In this document: one piece after another, positions 45,079 to 55,116 of the stretch
How the letters are laid out: each line of letters starts with the position of its first letter
Numbering within the stretch: the stretch's first letter is position 1
NCBI RefSeq assembly: GCF_001548095.1
Contig: NZ_AP014815.1
Location: forward strand, 1,611,656 to 1,675,655
Length of the DNA: 64,000 nt
Source: Geminocystis sp. NIES-3708
GTDB taxonomy: Bacteria; Cyanobacteriota; Cyanobacteriia; Cyanobacteriales; Cyanobacteriaceae
Reading direction: 5' to 3'
Made by a program: the position numbers and the translations under genes
Notes under the pieces: model-generated
What the model was told of the DNA's origin: nothing
The model's input: only the letters and a program-made list of their open reading frames with translations
The model's database searches: none

Positions 45079-45858
45079 ATGGGAATTTTTGATCGCATCA
45101 GTAGAGTAGTTCGAGCTAATGTCAATGATATGATTGATAAGTCCGAAGATCCCGAAAAAGTACTAGAACAAAGTATTCGGGAAATGGGAGATGATCTAGT
45201 AAAAATGCGTCAAGCCGTAGCACAGGCGATCGCTGCTCAAAAACGTACAGAGCAACAATATCAAAAAAATCTCTCTGAAGCGAATACGTGGCAACAACGG
45301 GCACAACTAGCTTTAACCAAAGGAGAAGAAGGTTTAGCCAGAGAAGCCTTAGTCCGCAAAAAAACTTATAGTGAGACTGCCACTACTTTAAAAACTCAAT
45401 TAGATGGACAAGTAGGACAAATCGACTCTTTACGTCGTAATCTTACTGCTTTAGAAAGTAAAATTTCAGAAGCGAAAACGAAAAAAGATATGCTTAAAGC
45501 TCGTCTTAGTGCGGCTAAAGCCAATCAACAACTACAAAGTACTATTAGTAACATTAATACTAGCTCCGCAATGTCTGCATTCGAGCGCATGGAAGACAAA
45601 GTTTTACAAATGGAAGCAGTTTCTCAGTCTGCTGGAGAATTAGCAGGAATGGGCGAAGATTCTAAATGGGCAGCTTTAGAAGGTGGCACTGCCGTTGATG
45701 ATGAATTAGCAATGCTAAAAGCACAATTATCTGGCACACCTCAACCAACTACTAGCTTACCTCCTAGTATTGATGTTACCACCTCTAGCCCTTCCTCTTC
45801 TAGTATTGTTGATGATGAATTAGAGCAATTACGTCAACAACTAAAAAAAGAATATTAA
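45079..45858 (+). CDS. vipp1: PspA/IM30 family thylakoid protein (Vipp1)
   Basis: A 259-residue ESCRT-III-like protein. The N-terminal amphipathic helix is MGIFDRISRVVRANVNDMID, then a coiled coil of long helices (about 25-220). A C-terminal extension repeats VDDELAMLKAQL and VDDELEQLRQQLKKEY. The extension separates Vipp1/IM30, needed for thylakoid maintenance and membrane stress, from plain PspA (about 222 residues). It is a single gene with its own leader. Confidence 0.9.
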   Translation: MGIFDRISRVVRANVNDMIDKSEDPEKVLEQSIREMGDDLVKMRQAVAQAIAAQKRTEQQYQKNLSEANTWQQRAQLALTKGEEGLAREALVRKKTYSETATTLKTQLDGQVGQIDSLRRNLTALESKISEAKTKKDMLKARLSAAKANQQLQSTISNINTSSAMSAFERMEDKVLQMEAVSQSAGELAGMGEDSKWAALEGGTAVDDELAMLKAQLSGTPQPTTSLPPSIDVTTSSPSSSSIVDDELEQLRQQLKKEY

Positions 45859-45859
45859 A

Positions 45860-45880
45860 TAATTAGTAATTAGTAATTAG
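45860..45880 (+). repeat. Tandem heptamer (TAATTAG)3
   Basis: Three exact TAATTAG units directly after the vipp1 stop. Confidence 0.85.
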
Positions 45881-45927
45881 TTGTTAAATAATTAAAACAA
45901 ATAAATTGTTACAGAGTTTATCTTAAT

Positions 45928-46019
45928 GTGCAAATAAGACTACCACTATAAAACGAGTCCGAATAGAGCTACCGATGGTAGCGTCGAACATCCTTTTTAG
46001 TGGGAAAATGAATTTGCAC
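45928..46019. repeat. Nested inverted repeat, MITE or structured RNA
   Basis: Three nested arms: GTGCAAA (45928-45934) with TTTGCAC (46013-46019); CCACTA (45943-45948) with TAGTGG (45998-46003); GCTACC (45968-45973) with GGTAGC (45977-45982). There is no T-run at either end. The two termini (GTGCAAAT...CCACTA) look like imperfect terminal inverted repeats of about 35 bases. Confidence 0.7.
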
Positions 46020-46167
46020 CAACAAAAAGCATTACGATAGCAATTTCTTAAGTCGCCATGAAATTATCAATAAGTTACCTGAGTTCAACAAAGAGTATGA
46101 TTGATTAAATGAAGTATCATATAAATTTTCAGAAATAAACTTCAAGAAGAAGCCTAATTTACTTCAG

Positions 46168-46348
46168 TTCGACAGAAGAAAAATCCTGAAAACGAGACAG
46201 GCGGACAAAAACAATAGTCAAAAAACTCTCAATATTTGTATATTTTTGAAAGAATTTCGTTTATCCACACAAATAGAATCTCCTTGTCTGCGGAGTCTGC
46301 CTGTCAACCAGAGTAAATCATTATCTATTTCCATATCGAATTTAGGTT
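46168..46348. repeat. Diverged intergenic repeat, copy 2
   Basis: It begins TTCGACAGAAGAAAA and ends TTATCTATTTCCATATC then GAATTTAGGTT, like 15239-15416. A shorter resemblance (GAGACAGGTGAACAGATAG) occurs at 31175-31193. Confidence 0.5.
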
Positions 46349-46362
46349 AATCTACCAAAATT

Positions 46363-48108
46363 CTAATAATGAGTACCTGATTTACGATAATGTACCGCAG
46401 TTACGCCAGTATCCGATAATAGTTTACCATTTTTGGCGATCGCATAAACTACCCAATGATCACCACATTCAAGACGTTTACTAACTTCACATTCAATATA
46501 AGCCAAAGCGGAGGATAAAATTGGACAACCATTTTCAGCTTCTTGAGACTCAATATTAGCAAAACGATCTTCCCCAGGGGCAAAGGGTTTAAGAAAATAT
46601 TTCATCAATTCGATATGTTTGCCTTCTTCGAGGATATTTAAAACAAATTTACTACCAATAGGCAACAAAGATTCAATCGCTCTTTCCTTTGCCACCGCCA
46701 CCGTAAAACCCGGAGGGTTAAATGTTGCTTGAGATACCCAAGAAGCCACCATTGCACCTTTTAAATCATGTCGTTTAGTCGTTACAACACATAGAGAACC
46801 TATAATACGACCTAATGCTTGTTCTGTGCGCGCACTTAAGGAATTATCAGCAGATTCCTTTGGTTTGAGTGCTTTTTTGCGTTTTTTTAAGGCTTGGGCA
46901 AAATCCGTACCAGCTTCCTCACAAGTCTTTAATATCTCCTCAGTGGGCTTAAATTTAACTCTGATGGTATCAAAACCGAAGCGATAACCCCCATCCTTAA
47001 ATTTAGATTCTAACAGATCTATGGCTTCTCCACTCCAACCAAATGAACCAAAAACTCCTGCTAATTTATTTGTATCAGCGTTGGCTAAAGCTATACCTAA
47101 AGCACTTTGAATTTGAGTAGGAGCGTGTCCTCCTAATGTAGGTGAACCAAATATAAAGCCGTCACATTGTTGAATAGCTGTTTTAATTTCCTCACTGTTG
47201 GCAAATTCAGCATTTATGGATTCTATCCTAACTCCTGCTTTAGTAATACCCCGAGCGATGGCATTAGCTAAAATAGCAGTGTTACCATAAGCCGAGGCGT
47301 AAATTAAGGCAACATTAAGACTTTGATTTTGCTGATTTTCTAACCATTGACTATATAAACCAGTTAATTCTGTTAAACCATATCTTACCAAAGGACCATG
47401 AGAAGTAGCGTAAATATAGGCATTTTTTTGTTGAATTTTTTCAATAGCTTTAACTATTTGTGTGCCATAAGGTGCAATAACACAATCAAAATAGTAACGT
47501 CTATCTTCTTGGTAAATTTTCCAACCTTCATCTAATATTTGATCACCGCAAACATGAGCAGAAAATAATTTATCAGTATAAAAAATTTTACTATTATTAT
47601 CAAAGGTTAAAAGTTGATCAGGATATCGAGGATTAGGAGTAGTAATAAATTCTAAAAGATGCTCTTTTCCTAAGTCTAATTCATAATCACTTTTGACGGA
47701 AATAATATTTAAAATGTTTTCTGCAATAGTTTCAGGATAAGTATTATTAAAGATTGTTTGTAATGATTTTGCTCCAGTATTAGAAGTGATAAAAGTAATA
47801 TGTGGAGCTTGTTTTAATAATTTATTTATTGTATTGCAACGATTAGGATTAACATGACCTAAAATAACATAATCGATTTTATTTAATGGAATTCTTTGAT
47901 CTAAAGCAGAAAGAAATATATCAGTAAAAGATTCTCCCGGAGGATCAATTAACGCTATTTTATCACCTTCAATAATAAAAGAATTAGCAGTTGTACCCCT
48001 ACTTAAACCATATTCTACCTCAAATTTAAGCCTATCCCATGTACGAGAGCGAAAAACCCTTGTATTTAAACCAACACTACCAACTTGCACGTCTTTAGCT
48101 TTAGTCAT
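46363..48108 (-). CDS. flv1: FlvA-type flavodiiron protein (Flv1-like)
   Basis: A 581-residue three-domain flavodiiron protein: metallo-beta-lactamase-like domain (about 30-260), flavodoxin domain (about 268-405, LNVALIYASAYGNTAILANA) and flavin reductase domain (about 435-581, GRIIGSLCVVTTKRHDLKGA). Where canonical members carry the HxExDH diiron ligands, this has VILGHVNPNRCNTI, as in cyanobacterial Flv1/Flv2. The enzyme therefore probably works as the Flv1 half of an Flv1-Flv3 heteromer in O2 photoreduction. Flv2 would normally lie beside flv4, which is absent here. Confidence 0.88.
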   Translation of the reverse strand: MTKAKDVQVGSVGLNTRVFRSRTWDRLKFEVEYGLSRGTTANSFIIEGDKIALIDPPGESFTDIFLSALDQRIPLNKIDYVILGHVNPNRCNTINKLLKQAPHITFITSNTGAKSLQTIFNNTYPETIAENILNIISVKSDYELDLGKEHLLEFITTPNPRYPDQLLTFDNNSKIFYTDKLFSAHVCGDQILDEGWKIYQEDRRYYFDCVIAPYGTQIVKAIEKIQQKNAYIYATSHGPLVRYGLTELTGLYSQWLENQQNQSLNVALIYASAYGNTAILANAIARGITKAGVRIESINAEFANSEEIKTAIQQCDGFIFGSPTLGGHAPTQIQSALGIALANADTNKLAGVFGSFGWSGEAIDLLESKFKDGGYRFGFDTIRVKFKPTEEILKTCEEAGTDFAQALKKRKKALKPKESADNSLSARTEQALGRIIGSLCVVTTKRHDLKGAMVASWVSQATFNPPGFTVAVAKERAIESLLPIGSKFVLNILEEGKHIELMKYFLKPFAPGEDRFANIESQEAENGCPILSSALAYIECEVSKRLECGDHWVVYAIAKNGKLLSDTGVTAVHYRKSGTHY

Positions 48109-48999
48109 TAATTATCTCCTTTTTTTATAAATTTTGATTATGGTATCTAACTTATCAAAATTTTTGCCTGATTAACGATTACGGCAATTTTCTTTTAGTT
48201 AAATCACAAAATTTGTAAGGGTGAATTAGACTTCTTTCATTTGTCTAGCAATTTCTCATCAACCAACTTCACATCTAGGAAAAAAATTAATAATTTCTTC
48301 GGGGAGAATTGATTTTAATTTTCGTCTTCAGGGGGATGTTTATCAGTTTCGCCTAAATCGAAGAGAAGTATGATAATAGATTTCAGAAGTTAAGATAAAA
48401 CACTTTCATCAAGATTCTTGGGTTAGAAACCCCGCACTTTTAGGGCGGCTTTATATTTCTACTTTACCATGCAGAAATAAGATTATAAGTCTTATAAAAA
48501 TTTTCATAAATAACTTATAAAAATTTCTATTTTTTATAGTATTTAACTATACTAAAGGTAGTGCGTTTAATTACTTGAGAATATCTTTAAACACTGCTTA
48601 AAGTCTTTTTATTTTGCTAGTAAAAAATATATTAATAACTCCTTAATTTCTTTCTTCTCAATTTGCAAATCTAAATTATGGTATTTATCTCTATTTTCTT
48701 AATATTTTTAATCTAACCTTAAAGTGTCTTTAATTGTAATATCAGGACGAATTTTTTTCATTTTTATCAGGTAACTCTGGAATTAAGATAAAATCCTTTA
48801 TTTGATAATAACTATTTAATAAATTTTGAAAAGGAAATCTAACAAAAGTTTCATTTTTAGTACGACTATATTGAATATTTTTTCTATTCCTTTATGGTAT
48901 TGAGAAATAAGCAATTTAGACATTTCTTCGTTACAGCATTGTGCAATCTTACGTTAATCATTGATAATAGAGTGTTGATTAATTGTTATATGTAAATCT
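48109..48999. other. Long intergenic region with gene relics
   Basis: It has no intact gene. A degenerate hairpin sequence AACCCCGCACTTTTAGGGCG lies at 48429-48448, of the kind found at the ends of tnpB-type IS elements. Minus-strand coding-like fragments lie at about 48600-48885. The region may be an old insertion or decayed gene. Confidence 0.4.
48600..48885 (-). pseudogene. Decayed coding fragments, unidentified
   Basis: On the minus strand a frame reads NETFVRFPFQNLLNSYYQIK then DFILIPELPDKNEK. After the A7 run at about 48754 a +1 frame continues IRPDITIKDTLRLD to a stop. A third piece reads NLDLQIEKKEIKELLIYFLL to a stop. Codon choice is protein-like, but there is no start. It looks like a lost gene; the family is not recognised. 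Confidence 0.3.
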
Positions 49000-50091
49000 A
49001 TGTTAAGAGCTGGTATTGTCGGATTGCCAAATGTGGGTAAATCTACCTTATTTAACGCCGTAGTTGCCAATGCAAAAGCCACCGCAGCAAATTTTCCATT
49101 TTGTACTATTGAGCCAAATGTGGGCGTTGTAGCCGTACCTGATGAACGTTTACAAGTATTAGCTAAAATTTCTAAATGTACGAAAATTGTACCTGCTACT
49201 ATTGAGTTTGTAGATATTGCGGGTTTAGTCAAAGGCGCATCGAAAGGTGAAGGTTTAGGTAATCAATTTTTAGCAAATATTAGAGAGGTTGATGCCATTG
49301 TTCATGTGGTAAGATGTTTCGATGATGATGATATTATCCATGTTTCTGGCTCTGTCGATCCCATTCGAGATATTGAAGTAATTAATTTAGAATTAGTTTT
49401 AGCAGATTTAACTCAAGTTGAGCGCAGAATTGATAGAGTTAGAAAACAAGCAAAAAATAATAAAGAAGCCGCCGAAGAATTGATAATTTTAGAACGCATT
49501 TTACCAATTTTAAATGATGGTAAACCTGCTCGATTATTACAATTAACCCCTGAAGAAGAAGTTATCATCAAACCTCTGGGATTATTAAGCTCGAAACCCG
49601 TTATTTATGCGGCTAATGTCACCGATGAAGATTTAGCAAATGGTAACGAATGGGTTGAACAAGTTAAACAATTTGTTGCCTCGGAAGATGCTAAAGTCGT
49701 AGTGGTTTCTGCCCAAGTAGAATCAGAATTAGTAGATTTATCCCCCGAAGACAAAGCTGAATTTCTTCAATCTTTAGGAGTAACCGAAGGTGGTTTACAA
49801 TCTCTAATAAAAGCTACTTATGAATTATTAGGACTTCGTACTTATCTTACCACTGGGGAAACCGAAACTAGAGCATGGACAATTATAGCTGGAATGAAAG
49901 CACCTCAAGCCGCAGGAGTAATTCATACTGATTTTGAAAGGGGTTTTATTCGAGCGGAAACAGTGGCTTATGAAGATTTAGTTAAAGCAGGTAGCATGAG
50001 TATTGCTAAAGAGCAAGGTTTAGTTCGTTCTGAAGGAAAGGAATATATAGTTAAAGAAGGTGATGTGATGTTATTTAGATTTAATGTTTAG
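49000..50091 (+). CDS. ychF: Ribosome-associated GTPase YchF/OLA1
   Basis: A 363-residue protein with G1 [14 protein letters not shown], the switch region [10 protein letters not shown] and the G3 [19 protein letters not shown]. The G4 region is the OLA1-type NVTDED in place of NKxD, as in YchF, which prefers ATP. A coiled coil and C-terminal TGS domain (about 280-363, ending MLFRFNV) follow. Involved in translation or stress control. Confidence 0.96.
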   Translation: MLRAGIVGLPNVGKSTLFNAVVANAKATAANFPFCTIEPNVGVVAVPDERLQVLAKISKCTKIVPATIEFVDIAGLVKGASKGEGLGNQFLANIREVDAIVHVVRCFDDDDIIHVSGSVDPIRDIEVINLELVLADLTQVERRIDRVRKQAKNNKEAAEELIILERILPILNDGKPARLLQLTPEEEVIIKPLGLLSSKPVIYAANVTDEDLANGNEWVEQVKQFVASEDAKVVVVSAQVESELVDLSPEDKAEFLQSLGVTEGGLQSLIKATYELLGLRTYLTTGETETRAWTIIAGMKAPQAAGVIHTDFERGFIRAETVAYEDLVKAGSMSIAKEQGLVRSEGKEYIVKEGDVMLFRFNV

Positions 50092-50252
50092 TTGATAATA
50101 AATAATTGATAGTTAATAGTTGATAGTAAGATAAAAATCTTTTTAGAAGTTGTAAATCAATAATTTAAAAAACATCGAAGATACCAGCACTATTGTTCAT
50201 TATCTATCAATTGTCTATATTCCATTGTTAATTATCAATTGTTTATCCTATT

Positions 50253-51122
50253 TTATGGTACAAACACATTTAAGGCGTGGGGAATGACTTTAAATTTAGC
50301 AGGAGAAAAAGTGGTTATTTCGCCATCAGTATTAATGTTATAAGATTTCTGGGTATAAATTTCAATCTCTTTTCCTTCAATACTTCTCACCCAGTCTAGT
50401 TGATGATGATGCCCTTTTGGTAAACCCCAAATTAAGGGGAAAATTTGCCACCAATGTTTTAATTCTATGCTGTATAAATCTAGTCTTTGATCATCTATGG
50501 CTGCATCTTTAGCGATCGCCATGCCACCGCCATAGTACAAGCCATTACCAATAGCAATTTGAATAGTTTTGACATCAAAAACTTGACCATCAACTTTGAT
50601 TCTGGCTCGAAAACGTCTAGTTGAGCTAATGACTTGTAAAGCGGTAATGCCATAAGCTAAAACTCCCCAACGACGCTTTACTCCACGGGATAATTTTTCA
50701 GTAATATCAACACTTAAACCCATACTAGCCACGTTAAAAAAATATTTACCATTAACTCTTCCTAAATCAATGGATTTTAAATTACCTTTGGCAATAACAT
50801 CACAAGCCTCTTTCATAGTGAGAGGAAGATTTAAAGTTCGAGCCAGATCATTTGCTGTACCTAGTGGTAAAATACCTAAAGGTAAATTAGTCTCGACTAA
50901 ACTATCCACCACCGCATTGAGAGTGCCATCACCACCACCAACAATGACTAAGTCTAGTTGATTACGATATTCTCTAACTACTGCCCCTAATTCATCAGGA
51001 TGTTTAACAGGTTTAATAATTAATTCCATGTCATGGGCATAAAAAGATTCCACCGCAGAAGGCAGTGATTTTTCTCCTTTACGAGAATGACGATTAATCA
51101 ATAATAAAGCTCTTTTACCCAT
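50253..51122 (-). CDS. Diacylglycerol kinase-family lipid kinase (YegS-like)
   Basis: A 289-residue protein from ATG 51122 (MGKRALLLINRHSRKGEKSL). The DAGK catalytic motif is VIVGGGDGTLNAVVDSLVE, and LGILPLGTANDLARTLNLP follows. These kinases phosphorylate diacylglycerol or related lipids at the membrane. Substrate not decidable. Convergent with ychF, with tandem-like AT-rich DNA in between. Confidence 0.88.
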   Translation of the reverse strand: MGKRALLLINRHSRKGEKSLPSAVESFYAHDMELIIKPVKHPDELGAVVREYRNQLDLVIVGGGDGTLNAVVDSLVETNLPLGILPLGTANDLARTLNLPLTMKEACDVIAKGNLKSIDLGRVNGKYFFNVASMGLSVDITEKLSRGVKRRWGVLAYGITALQVISSTRRFRARIKVDGQVFDVKTIQIAIGNGLYYGGGMAIAKDAAIDDQRLDLYSIELKHWWQIFPLIWGLPKGHHHQLDWVRSIEGKEIEIYTQKSYNINTDGEITTFSPAKFKVIPHALNVFVP

Positions 51123-51181
51123 AATCAATAGTAAATAATGGAATCGTGAATAATAAAGAAATTAAGACAATGTGATAATTA

Positions 51182-51790
51182 TCAGAAATTGACGGCGATT
51201 AAACCTAAATCTATATAATTTTTAATAATTAATTTTTTTCCTTCCAAAACCACCGAAAAAGAGTAAAAATGTTTAATAGTATGATCAGGTATTTTTCCTT
51301 CTAATTCCAGTTTAAAAAAGCAAACTCTTCTAGTAGATAAAGTATTATTTTTACATATTTTAACGATCACTTTTTTCTCTTTTTTAGAAGAGTAAAGTAC
51401 TTCTCCTCGAATAGAAAAGTAGTTCAGAGGCAAAGTGTCACTACTAATATTTTCAGGGATATAAATTCCCGCTATTTGAAAATGTATTTGTTCAATTTCA
51501 GGAATTGTATGGGGATAAACAACCCAATTTTGTGATTCGTTTAAGTCAATATGATTTTTTACAGCACTAATAGTTTTACCTAATAATACTGTTTCAAAAG
51601 TTTGATTATCAGAACTGATAATAACTCCTTTAGTAAGTTTATCTTCTAAGGGTTGATATTTAGCTTGAATAATACCAATCGCACGGTATTGTAAAGGATG
51701 GTGAGGAATACCCACCGCAAAATGATCTAAGGGATAATTAGAGTCAGAAGATAAATTTTGAGGATAAACGGAAGGATTACTTAAATTCAC
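51182..51790 (-). CDS. Unrecognised protein, probably cyanobacterial
   Basis: A 202-residue protein, mainly beta-strand in appearance (QYRAIGIIQAKYQPLEDKLT; VNF end). There are no membrane segments or signal peptide, and no motif I can name. It lies about 60 bases upstream of the lipid kinase gene on the same strand, so the two may be co-transcribed. The start at ATG 51790 lacks a clear ribosome site, and a nearby downstream start is possible. Confidence 0.6.
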   Translation of the reverse strand: MNLSNPSVYPQNLSSDSNYPLDHFAVGIPHHPLQYRAIGIIQAKYQPLEDKLTKGVIISSDNQTFETVLLGKTISAVKNHIDLNESQNWVVYPHTIPEIEQIHFQIAGIYIPENISSDTLPLNYFSIRGEVLYSSKKEKKVIVKICKNNTLSTRRVCFFKLELEGKIPDHTIKHFYSFSVVLEGKKLIIKNYIDLGLIAVNF

Positions 51791-51922
51791 ACTGATGTTC
51801 TCTTAATGAAAAAGTTTATATTGGTATATATGATACAAATTCTGAATTTTAGCGATTTTATTGATCACTTTTTTAGAATATAGCAACAAGATTTAACATA
51901 ATCAAAAATTAGGGGCAAAATC

Positions 51923-53575
51923 ATGGGAGAAATGAATACAGCAGAATTATTAATTAAGTGTTTAGAAAACGAGGGAGTAGAATATATTTTCGGCTTACCG
52001 GGAGAAGAAAATTTACACCTTTTAGAGGCTTTAAAAAACTCCTCTATTCAGTTTATCACTACTCGCCATGAACAAGGAGCTGCTTTTATGGCAGATGTTT
52101 ATGGACGTTTAACGGGAAAAGCTGGAGTTTGTCTTTCTACTCTCGGTCCTGGTGCTACAAATTTAATGACTGGCGTTGCTGATGCTAATTTAGATGGTGC
52201 ACCTCTTGTGGCTATTACGGGGCAAGTTGGCACAGATAGAATGCACATTGAATCTCACCAATATCTCGACTTAGTTGCTATGTTTGCACCTGTGACTAAG
52301 TGGAATAAACAAATTGTACGCCCGGGTATTACCCCCGAAGTTGTGCGCAAGGCTTTTAAAGTAGCCGAACATGAGAAACCCGGGGCAGTACATATTGACT
52401 TACCTGAAAATATTGCGGCGATGCCCGTAGAAGGTAAACCTTTGCGTATTGATAATCGAGAGAAAATTTATGCTTCTTATCGCAGTGTTAATGCTGCTTC
52501 TTTAGCGATCGCAAAATCAAAAAACCCTCTTATACTAGCAGGAAATGGAGCAATTCGTGCTAATGCTGCCGATGCGTTGACAGAATTTGCCACTCGTTTA
52601 AATATTCCTGTGGCGAATACATTTATGGGTAAGGGTGCAATTCCCTACATTCATCCTTTATCATTATGGACTGTGGGGCTACAACAGAGAGATTTTATCA
52701 CGTGTGCTTTTGAACAAACAGATTTAATTATTGCGGTAGGTTATGATTTGATTGAGTATTCTCCAAAGCGTTGGAATCCTGATGGTACAACTCCCATTAT
52801 TCATATCGGAGCTAATTCGGCAGAAATTGATAGTAGTTATATTCCTAGCGTCGAAGTAATTGGTGATATTAGCGATTCCTTAGATGAAATTCTGAAAAGA
52901 TGTGATCGCACAGGTAAACCAACACCTTTTGCAGCTTCTTTACGAAATGAAATACGAGAAGATTATGAACAATATGCCCATGATGAAGGTTTTCCCATTA
53001 AACCTCAAAAAATTATTTATGATTTAAGGCAAGTAATGAGTTCGGATGATATAGTTATTTCTGATGTGGGTGCTCATAAAATGTGGATAGCAAGACATTA
53101 TCATTGTGAATGTCCAAATACTTGTATTATCTCCAATGGTTTCGCCGCTATGGGTATAGCTATTCCGGGTGCTCTTGCGGCTAAATTAGTCAACCCTAAT
53201 AAAAAAGTAGTAGCAGTAACAGGAGATGGTGGATTTATGATGAATTGTCAAGAATTAGAAACAGCTTTAAGAGTAAAAACTCCTTTTGTAACACTAATCT
53301 TTAATGATAACGGTTATGGTTTAATTGGATGGAAGCAAATGAATCAATTTGGCTCTAAAAGCTATGTTGATTTTGGTAACCCTGATTTTGTGAAATTTGC
53401 TGAAAGTATGGGATTAAAAGGCTATAGAGTCACTTCTGCTGAAGATTTAATCCCGACTCTAAAGACTGCTTTAGAACAGGATGTTCCAGCCGTAATTGAT
53501 TGTCCTGTTGATTATCGAGAAAATATCCGTTTTTCCCGTAAAGCAGGAGATTTAGCTTGTCAAATCTGGGAATAG
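51923..53575 (+). CDS. Acetolactate synthase-type ThDP enzyme
   Basis: A 550-residue thiamine-diphosphate enzyme. The catalytic Glu lies in TTRHEQGAAFMADVYGR, the FAD-like middle domain follows, and the ThDP-Mg motif is TGDGGFMMNCQELETAL to NDN. The C-terminal HSK-like FSRKAGDLACQIWE end is short. It most resembles acetolactate synthase large subunits of branched-chain amino acid synthesis, or the catabolic type; no small subunit is next to it. Closely related ThDP enzymes cannot be excluded. Confidence 0.85.
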   Translation: MGEMNTAELLIKCLENEGVEYIFGLPGEENLHLLEALKNSSIQFITTRHEQGAAFMADVYGRLTGKAGVCLSTLGPGATNLMTGVADANLDGAPLVAITGQVGTDRMHIESHQYLDLVAMFAPVTKWNKQIVRPGITPEVVRKAFKVAEHEKPGAVHIDLPENIAAMPVEGKPLRIDNREKIYASYRSVNAASLAIAKSKNPLILAGNGAIRANAADALTEFATRLNIPVANTFMGKGAIPYIHPLSLWTVGLQQRDFITCAFEQTDLIIAVGYDLIEYSPKRWNPDGTTPIIHIGANSAEIDSSYIPSVEVIGDISDSLDEILKRCDRTGKPTPFAASLRNEIREDYEQYAHDEGFPIKPQKIIYDLRQVMSSDDIVISDVGAHKMWIARHYHCECPNTCIISNGFAAMGIAIPGALAAKLVNPNKKVVAVTGDGGFMMNCQELETALRVKTPFVTLIFNDNGYGLIGWKQMNQFGSKSYVDFGNPDFVKFAESMGLKGYRVTSAEDLIPTLKTALEQDVPAVIDCPVDYRENIRFSRKAGDLACQIWE

Positions 53576-53582
53576 AAAAATT

Positions 53583-53610
53583 AATAATTAACAATTAATA
53601 ATTAACAATT
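53583..53610 (+). repeat. Tandem 14-bp repeat (AATAATTAACAATT)2
   Basis: Two exact copies of AATAATTAACAATT directly after the acetolactate synthase stop. Confidence 0.8.
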
Positions 53611-53753
53611 AGTAAGATTTTTTAATAAGCTAAAACGTATTTAACTAGAATCTTTTAAAATTAATAAAAATTTTTAAAACTCTTACTCAGTTTACTATTG
53701 CCCATTGCTGACTCTCATCATTCTAATTAGATATATTTTAGATTCAATATTTT

Positions 53754-54689
53754 ATGAGTAAAAAAATTCGTCAATTAATTCCGATTGTTTTTGTCTTGAT
53801 TTTATTCTCGGTATCAATCATAGCCATCGTCTCTGAATTAAAAAAATACAGTATAGAATCAGTATGGTTATACTTACAAAATATTCCCCGTTGGCATAAA
53901 ATAACCGCATTATTGATGACAATATTAGGTTACGGATTAATGACAGGATATGACTTACTTGGATTTGCTCACATTCAGCAAAAATTAGCACCTCTAAAAA
54001 TAGCTTTTACCGCCTTTATTAGTTATGCAGTTGGTAATACAGTTGGCTTCACCGCTTTTTCTGGTACTGCTATCCGTTATCGCTATTATGGTTTATGGGG
54101 TATCTCTAAAATAAAGATAGCGGAATTAATCGTTTTTACTCATCTAACTTTTTGGTTAGGATTATTTAGTGTCAGTGGTATTGTATGCTTATTAGATCCC
54201 TTAACCTTACCCGCTGTTATCAAACTACCTTTTAAATCGATACACCCATTGGGATTTATTTTTTTATTTTTAGTATTAATCTATTTTATTGTTAGTGTCA
54301 CCATTAAACATTCTTTAAAATTTGGTGAAGATGAAATAACTTTTCCAAAACCCGTTATCTCATTCGCCAGTATTCTTGTTACTGCTTTTGATTGGGGTAT
54401 CGCCGCTTCAGTACTTTATTTATTATTACCAGTTGATACCCATTTATCTTTTATTGGTTTCTTCGGTATTTATATTGTAGCTTTAACCACAGGATTTATT
54501 AGTAATGTACCGGGTGGATTAGGGGTATTTGAAACTGTAATTTTATATTTACGTCCTGAATCAGTTAGTGCCGCCGATATGTTAGGGGGATTAATTGCTT
54601 ATCGTATAGTCTATTTTTTTGTCCCTTTAATTGTTGCACTGTTGCTAATTATTATTCAAACATGGAACAGTAAACATTCACATTTATAA
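53754..54689 (+). CDS. YbhN/UPF0104-type membrane protein (lysylphosphatidylglycerol synthase TM family)
   Basis: A 311-residue protein with eight or so membrane segments (IPIVFVLILFSVSIIAIVSE first). The middle has IRYRYYGLWGISKIKIAELI, and the end FISNVPGGLGVFETVILYLR, the usual YbhN/LPG_synthase_TM signature. Probably a lipid flippase-like protein. It is convergent with rbcS; a terminator lies between. Confidence 0.88.
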   Translation: MSKKIRQLIPIVFVLILFSVSIIAIVSELKKYSIESVWLYLQNIPRWHKITALLMTILGYGLMTGYDLLGFAHIQQKLAPLKIAFTAFISYAVGNTVGFTAFSGTAIRYRYYGLWGISKIKIAELIVFTHLTFWLGLFSVSGIVCLLDPLTLPAVIKLPFKSIHPLGFIFLFLVLIYFIVSVTIKHSLKFGEDEITFPKPVISFASILVTAFDWGIAASVLYLLLPVDTHLSFIGFFGIYIVALTTGFISNVPGGLGVFETVILYLRPESVSAADMLGGLIAYRIVYFFVPLIVALLLIIIQTWNSKHSHL

Positions 54690-54715
54690 GACATCTTTTT
54701 CATTCATTCTCTTTC

Positions 54716-54748
54716 AAAAAAAACAGGGCAGACAATAAAGCCCACCCC
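54716..54748 (-). terminator. Terminator of rbcLXS
   Basis: On the minus strand GGGC (54743-54740) pairs with GCCC (54729-54726) around a 10-base loop, and is followed by TG then eight T. Confidence 0.7.
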
Positions 54749-54777
54749 ATCATTAATTTAAGATTTAAAGATTAATC

Positions 54778-55113
54778 TTAGAAACGACTTGCGTTAGGTT
54801 TGTGAACGATGAAACTAACAGTTTGACACTGTCTGAGATTGTCAAAAGCAATAACTCTGATATAAGAATCGGAATATTGTGCTTTACATTCACGAACTTC
54901 ATTTAATACTTCTTGGGGAGAGAAAGCATTAAATAAAGGTAATTTCCATAAAGTCCAGTGGTGATCAGTAGGTAAAGGATCTTTTTCAAATTCGATGGCA
55001 GGAATAAATCCTTGATCTAATAAGTACTGAACTTGTTTAACGATTTGTTGATCGGTTAAAGGAGGTAAATAAGATAAGGTCTCGTAACGACGCTCTTTTC
55101 CTAAAGTTTGCAT
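54778..55113 (-). CDS. rbcS: RuBisCO small subunit
   Basis: A 111-residue small subunit: [40 protein letters not shown] and [11 protein letters not shown] near the end. It caps the L8 core of form I RuBisCO in carboxysomes. Its ATG lies three bases after the rbcX stop. Third gene of rbcL-rbcX-rbcS. Confidence 0.98.
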   Translation of the reverse strand: MQTLGKERRYETLSYLPPLTDQQIVKQVQYLLDQGFIPAIEFEKDPLPTDHHWTLWKLPLFNAFSPQEVLNEVRECKAQYSDSYIRVIAFDNLRQCQTVSFIVHKPNASRF

Positions 55114-55116
55114 TTT

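Larger units (their letters stand above)
45859..46362. other. Intergenic region with repeats and a nested palindrome
   Basis: It contains heptamers (45860-45880), a nested inverted repeat (45928-46019) and the second copy of a diverged intergenic repeat (46168-46348). No gene. Confidence 0.6.

Noticed and set aside
45943-46003. tRNA or SRP RNA at the palindrome
   Set aside because: No T-loop, anticodon arm or SRP tetraloop consensus; only nested arms.
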